Source: Symmetrospora coprosmae (taxonomy: Eukaryota; Basidiomycota; Cystobasidiomycetes; Symmetrosporaceae). From it: DNA of 64,000 nt. The notes beneath the pieces are model-generated. The model was not told the DNA's origin, made no database searches, and saw nothing but the letters and a program-made list of their open reading frames with translations. The translations under genes and the position numbers were made by a program. Shown here in pieces: positions 58,383 through 64,000 of this stretch. Where the stretch lies: assembly GCA_008802785.1 (NCBI GenBank), contig VUYT01000009.1:434001-498000 (forward strand), written 5' to 3'. Numbering within the stretch: position 1 is the stretch's first letter; each line of letters opens with the position of its first letter.

Positions 58383-60909
58383 ATGGCCCCCAGGCGCACC
58401 AAAACGACGAGGTCAGACGCGGTTGCCATGGCGCCCGACGTCATCAACAAGCCGGGCGCTGATACAGATGCAGGAGACGGACATCGCAAGAAGGTCAGGA
58501 CACGAACTGTTGATAGCTCGGGATCAATCTCGTCAGACGCAACGACCGCGCGCAGGTCGCGCAAGCCTGCTGAGAGCGATGACGACAAGGAGGACGATGC
58601 TTCGCGGTCAGCCAGCACCGATCTGACGGACCTCTCCGAACTCGAATCCGACATGCGCGCAAGTGGAAGAGGCACCAAGCAGGCGTCGAAAGCGATGACG
58701 TCCGCCGGCAGAAGGAAGGGCACGAGCAAAGGAGAGGACAAGGCCAAAGACGCGAGCAGGGCTGCCCCGTCAGCGGGCACCAGTGGACGCAAGCGGAAGG
58801 CCAAGAAGGCAGATAGTGGTGAGGACAGTGCGAACGATGGAGATGTACAAGTGAGTACAAGCCAGGTACCCAAGGCCAAAAGCACGGCGAGAAAGGCCAA
58901 GACCGAGGAAGGCGCGCCTCCAAAGAAGAGAAAGCGAAGCAAGAAGGACGCAACACACCTTCCGCCGGAGGCGATCTACCCAGTCCGCGACTTCACCGGC
59001 AGAAAGTTTGTCGGCGCACACGTCTCCATTGCAGAAGGGGCGCACTACGCTCCGTACCGCGCTCTTCTACTCGGCGCAACCGCCTTTGCCCTTTTCACGA
59101 GTGCGTTCGAGCCATGATCTGTGCCGTCCAGCCTGTGATCGCTGATTCGCGGTCATCGTACAGAGGGACAGAAGCAATGGGCCGGCAAGCCCTTGACCTC
59201 AGACTCGCTCAGGCTTTTTCCGCTCCGATGCAGAGGCAAGACCGAAACGGAGCCGGATGATGACGACCAAGTAGAAATACAGGAGCTTGCAGATGGGAGG
59301 GGTTTCGATCCGCTGAAGCACGTCGTGCCGCAGTGAGTGGGGACGTCGCCAACGCCAACGCCAAGCAAGGCACCGCTTGCTCGCCAGGGGCTGACTGTCC
59401 CTGCCATATGTAGCGGCAGTTACCTGACCAATCTATGCAATCCCGACAAATCAAAGAACGAGAAGAGCTACGAGAACTTTCTGGACGAGCTAAAGGTTAG
59501 CGAGGCCTGCTCACCGCCTTATCGCTCCCATCTTCTGACGACTCAATCGGTTGCAGCGAGCCGAAGCTCTGGGCATTGGCATGTTCAACTTTCAGTGAGC
59601 CATTTAAATCCACCTGTGGGCGTCATAGAGGGCCATACTAACGCAGAGACGTCTAGTCCTGGGAGCTCGACCGGCGCCTGCACCAAGGAGTGAGCGGCTT
59701 GCTCTCTCATTCAGGCCATCTCAGATACGTAGACCCAGCGCTGACTCCTCGTCGCCTACGGCCCTTCCAGAGAGTCCTTCAAGCTCATTGCAGACGCAAT
59801 CAACCGGGCACACGCCGAGACTTCGTTCATCGTGATTCTTCTGGAAACCATGGTAGGCACGCTTCACCTTATCAAAGCACACCAGGCAGCAGGGATCTCG
59901 GCGTCGACTCACGCATGTGAACCTTCTAGGCCGGCTCCAACAATGTCGTTGGCGGCGATTTTAGAGACCTTGGCGCCATCATCGCCCTCGTCAAAGACAA
60001 AGACCGCGTTGGCGTATGCTTCGATACTTGCCACTGCTTTGCGTACGGCTACGATATGCGCACACCCGAGACGTACAAGGTTACGATGGACGCATTCGAG
60101 GAGCAAGTCGGTCTTCGGTACATTCGCGCCTTCCATGTCAACGATTCACGAGAAGGTTGTGGAGCACATCGGGATCTGCACGAGAACATCGGTGAGTGGC
60201 CCGTAAAGGCCACGCATGGCTCAGGCCGCCAAGATGGTCAGCTGAAAGGCTTTTGTGACTGCAAGGGGCGGGACAGCTCGGCCTGATGGCATTCCACCTC
60301 CTCATGCGCGATGAACGATTCGATGGCTTGCCTTTCATCCTCGAGACGCCCATGATCTCCGGCTCGCTGCGGATCGAGGCGTCTCCCAACAAGGCGGCCG
60401 ACTCGTCTGGCGCCGCCAAGCTCGAAGAGACGGATGTCGACCTGCACGACGCGGTGAACGGAACTGGTGATTCGGACGGCGCTACGCAGCTCACCTTGGG
60501 CGGCTCAACGTGGAAACTTGAGATCCAGCTGCTGCAGGAGATGGAGAAGTGCCCTGTGGGTGGGAGTACACCCCGACTTGACGCACTCGCTGCGCAGATT
60601 GCGGCCATCGCCAGCGCAAGCAGGGCTCGAGAGGCTGCTGCGGCAGCGCAGCGGAAGTTGGCGAAGCAGGCGGCTAGAGCGGCGGCCGAGCCAGCTGCTG
60701 GAGGGAGCAAGAAGCAGAAGGCAACGCCAAAGAAGAGCAAGGGCGGTAAAAGGATCAAGAAGGAGGAGAGTGAAGCTGAGGAGGACAAAGGTGATGAGCT
60801 CGCGAGCTCTTGTGGCAGTGACCATGAGAATGAGGCAGAAGAGCAGGAGCAGGACAGCGAGCCTGAGCCACCAAAAAAGAAGAAGGGCAAAGGCAATGGC
60901 AGCAACTGA
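58383..60909 (+). CDS. APN1: Apurinic/apyrimidinic endonuclease IV
   Basis: Zinc-dependent base-excision-repair nuclease cutting at abasic sites. Eight exons (58383-59100, 59164-59332, 59414-59495, 59557-59594, 59657-59689, 59771-59852, 59930-60191, 60266-60909) give 675 residues. A basic, Ser-rich N-terminus of about 200 residues carries KKRKRSKK nuclear signals. The TIM-barrel has metal ligands in FVGAHVSIAEGAHYAP, GMFNFHPGSSTG, VILLETM, VGVCFDTCHCFAYGYD, AFHVNDS, GAHRDLHENIGAGQLGL and FILETPM. The C-terminal about 130 residues are an added lysine-rich, acidic tail ending in NLS-like runs, longer than yeast Apn1. A start further upstream is possible. It is tail to tail with PRP4, 126 bases apart. 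Confidence 0.95.
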
Positions 60910-61035
60910 TCAGCAGAAGGCAGACAGAACGAGGGAGGCAGCCAAAAGGTGATGTTGTCCGGCGCGACACGACGCCATGCGGAGATGCCATGCACATGCA
61001 ATCAAAGCAGGAATAAGCAAAAGCGATGTGCCTCT

Positions 61036-63859
61036 TCAGCGAAGGAATGGATGCTGTGCGCGCGGAAGCAAAGGCGTCAGCTCGGCTTCAGTCGCGGCAT
61101 CATCGAGCGTTACACCCACATTCAGAGCCTCCTTTGGCGTCAAACGCTTGCTTGGATCAAGCTCGAGCGCCCTCTCGAGGAGATTGACAAAGTTCGACAG
61201 CAGCTTGACCTCGTCCTCCTGCATTTTCCTGACGGTCGCAAGCGGCATGAGCCTGGTCTTCATATCTGACGACGGCTTGGCAGGCATGGCAACCTTCTTG
61301 ATGGATTCCTACAGTGTGAGACAGCAAGATGCAGTCGATCAGTTATTCAGCGGGCACACGTAGCAGACTAGCAGAGGGGAACCACGCACGGCTCCCGTGG
61401 CTTTGCTTTTCTCGACGCTGACGAAATTGCTCTCCTCGAAGTGCGTCTCTCCAAACTTTGCTTTCTTGACGAGTCTGGCCGGGTATCTGCCCTTGAGCTC
61501 CTGGATGAGGAGGAGCATATGGTTGTTTGAGCGACCAGGAAAGAGAATCTTCCCCGTGTAGAGCTCGTACAGGGTGCACGCGACGGCCCACATGTCAAGG
61601 CTGCAGTCGTACGGCAGGCCGAGGATGATCTCCGGGGCGCGGTAGAAGCGCGAGACGAGGTATGGCGTGATTTCCGCCTCCGACTCGGGCGCGGCAGAGC
61701 CCAGGTCGCACACCTTCAGGACAGACTTGCTCTCGTTGACGAGGATGTTGTCCGGTTTGATGTCGGCGTGCATGAGCGCCAGCTTCTTCATCAAATTCAT
61801 GGCGAGCAAGATCTGGTGCGCGTACGCCCGCACGGCTTTCAGGTTGATCCCGACGTCCTTGCCGAAGCGCTTGACAATGTCGCGGAGGTTCATGCTGTGT
61901 GTGTGCATGTGCGTGTAAGGCAGCATGGCGCGTCGGCAAACAGACTGTACAGTCATCACGATGTCCGGCGACTCACCTCAACGACTCAAATACCAGGCAG
62001 AGATGGCCGCGGTGTTCGAACGTCCGCTCGAGCCGGATAATGTGCTTCTTGTCGCCCGGATCAGCATCCATGAGCTTCCGGAGGATGTTGGCCTCCTTCT
62101 GTCCCGCGCGGTACCTGTGCAACACACCGAGGATACATCAGCTCATCCCCGGCATTCGCGTTCGATGTGCTAATTCGCAAATGGGACGGCATGAGCACGC
62201 ACATGCTCTCCTGACTCCGGACAATCTTGATGGCCACCTCCCTCTGCTCCCCTCCAGGCGCATCTGCGTTGGTGGCGCCTGCCGAGGCGGATTCACCCGC
62301 GCTCTGCAGGTCCTTTGCGCGCACGACGTTGCTGAACATGCCCTTTCCCAGGTTCGCATGAACGTGATAGCGGCCGTTGTCGAGGAGCTCGCCGAGGATG
62401 ATGCGGTAGTAGCCTTCCGGGTCGTCAAAGTTGTCGACAATCAGCGGGGCCCCCGCCGAGCCGCCTGTGCCCGACGCAGCATCGTCCGCTGACCGGTTGA
62501 TCATCTGAAGAGGCGTAGCACATACGAATGACTGTCTCAGCTCGGTGCTCTTCATAAGTGGGCATGAGGAGAAGGAGAGGACGCACGGGGACAAATGCGA
62601 CCTTGGCCTTTGCGCCCTCCTCGAGCTCCCGCTCTAGGGCAGCCGGGTCCGTCAAGCGAGGCTTCTTCTTCTTGACGACAAACATGTCGTCTTCGTCGTC
62701 TTCTTCATCGTCTCCGCCGTTGCTCGCATCGGGCGGCAGCGCAGCAGCAGGGACGCGAATGATCTGCTCGACGGGCCGCGCACCAGCATCCGCGCCCAAA
62801 GCCGCAGCGGCAGTGGCAGTGGTGCGACTGACGTCTCTGCCCTGCTGCGCAGCGCCGAGGAAGAGGCGCTCCCGCTCGCGGCGATCGTCATTGAGCGGGT
62901 CGTCCTCGTCTGGGTCGTAGTCGGCGGCGGAGAGGCCGGCCAGGGCGTCCGCACTCGTGGATCCGGCGACGCCTGCGATTTCGGCCTGAGCAAGCGCCTG
63001 GGACTGGGCATGCGGATCGCGATCGCGACCGTGTCGCTGCCGCTGGAGCTGGAGCTGCTCGTCCTGCTCGAGGCGCGCCAGGTCCGCCGTGTCCATTGCG
63101 AGGCGGCGCTCATCCTCGTCGTCCTCCGAGTCGCTGTCTGCACCACCACCGCGGCCACCGCCGGCAGGCGGGCTGTCCCGCATGGGTGAGTCCGCGCCTG
63201 CACCTGCACCAGCACCACCGCCGTCTGCCTGGACCACCTGTGGCTGCGGCTTTTCAGGCGAGGCGGACCCAGGTCCGGACTGCACGCGCAGCTTGGCTAC
63301 GGCGCTCTGCAGGCCAGTTGCCGCGCCTGGCGTGCCAGGGCCAGACGAGACGGTGCTCGCCGCGCCACTAACAGTGTCAGTTGCACTGCCAATGCCAATG
63401 CCCGGGCCCGTGCCCGTGCCGTACATAGCGCCGGCCGAGCTCTTGGAGAGGACAGAGGGCAAGACGGGTGTCGCTGCGCGCGATGAGGCGACCGAGGTCG
63501 TGGAAGCGATTCCCGATGGCACCGCGGCACTGCCGGGGGCGCGCTCGGGCTCGGGCTGCGGGGTGGCCGAGAGGCGCTGCTGGTGCTTCGCCAGGATGGC
63601 GGCGCGCTTGCGCTTTCTCTCCTCCGCTGCGCTTTCCTTCTTTGTCGTGGCCGACGAACTGGTCGCCTCGTACAGGGCATCGTAGTCGATCTCGTCCGGT
63701 TCTGCGTTGTCGGCGGCTGTTTGTGCGCTCTTGCTTGCACCTGCACCTGCAGTTGCAAACGTGTTGGATGCGGTCGTGCGCAGAGCTGTGCGCGCGAGCG
63801 GGGTAGCTGACGCTGTCGAGGCCGATGTCGAAGGGGTGCCGGCGCGACCAGCGGGGATC
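61036..63859 (-). CDS. PRP4: PRP4-type splicing kinase, 5' partial
   Basis: Dual-specificity kinase of the Prp4/PRPF4B family, acting in spliceosome activation. Exons seen: 63859-62587, 62504-62203, 62114-61977, 61894-61390, 61308-61120, 61053-61036; the first exon lies beyond the window, since the acceptor at 63860 has no usable ATG behind it. A low-complexity N-terminus with DEIDYDALYEATS is followed by ERKRKRAAILAKHQQRL and DMFVVKKKKPRLTD. Kinase motifs: GLY loop NLGKGMFSNVVRA; lysine in VAIKIVRSQESMYRAGQ; HADIKPDNILVN catalytic loop; DLGSA in place of DFG, as in Prp4; and VSRFYRAPEIILGLPYD. The last exon is 18 bases (HPFLR), after an in-frame 66-base intron. Confidence 0.93.
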
Positions 63860-64000
63860 CTGCCAATGTGGGAAGAACAGAAATGATTGAGAGAGAAGGA
63901 TAGGGGAGGTTGGAGCAGCACGGATCAGGCGGATCGGAGGGGAGACGGAAGAAGGAAGCAGGAAGAAAGCGTCCGGTCAGCCTGCTTGTCGGTGCGAGCG

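Noticed and set aside
57962-58942. 326-codon minus-strand frame over the APN1 N-terminus
   Set aside because: Mostly the antisense of the Lys/Ser-rich APN1 exon 1; no recognisable domain or splice-supported start.
1-64000. tRNA, rRNA, retroelement or virus-like sequence
   Set aside because: Looked for cloverleaf signatures, reverse transcriptase, integrase and capsid-like frames and long terminal repeats in the intergenic stretches; none seen by eye.

Overview
This is eukaryotic fungal DNA, most likely from a basidiomycete yeast or smut relative (Ustilaginomycotina). Three things point there: GC-rich genes with many short GT-AG introns (mostly 53-105 bases, often with a CTGAC-like branch site), an open reading frame at the left edge that runs from the end of fatty acid synthase beta straight into alpha (a single-chain FAS, as known in Ustilago maydis), and typical basidiomycete protein families. 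I support 22 protein genes. Exon joins were worked out by hand from splice signals, reading phase and family conservation; in nearly every gene the summed exon lengths divide by three. I saw no tRNA, rRNA, CRISPR array, transposon or virus-like element.

Left third (1-17977): fused FAS (5' end outside the window); a small mitochondrial protein; a GNAT acetyltransferase; two tandem secreted cysteine-containing paralogues (+); two tandem EF-hand NADPH oxidases (-) meeting them tail to tail; and a BTB-like protein that shares a 146-base promoter with SEC16.

Middle (18124-38851): SEC16 (COPII coat assembly), HIS3 (histidine synthesis), a sucrose-type (GPH/SLC45) transporter, a vacuolar amino-acid transporter, an EFM4-type elongation-factor methyltransferase, a NOM1/SGD1 ribosome-biogenesis factor and an F-box protein.

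Right third (39195-64000) is rich in genome-maintenance genes: topoisomerase III with an unusual zinc-finger tail; a divergent RING plus GRF finger protein; a long GAS2-domain cytoskeletal protein; a RAD51D-like recombinase paralogue; the CAF-1 large subunit (divergent from RAD51D across 272 bases); an endonuclease IV (APN1); and the 3' part of the PRP4 splicing kinase.

The observations I rate highest are: (1) TOP3 and its divergent neighbour carry a similar GRF zinc finger cut by an intron at the same codon and phase, which suggests an exon copied across a shared promoter; (2) a cluster of 14-base dyads of the form NNCAGC-TT/AA-GCTGNN at about 50-base steps in 51473-51949, whose outer base pairs vary in a compensating way; (3) a tandem NADPH oxidase pair in which only one copy keeps a canonical calcium-binding loop; (4) a tandem pair of secreted paralogues with a conserved intron, of a family I do not recognise.
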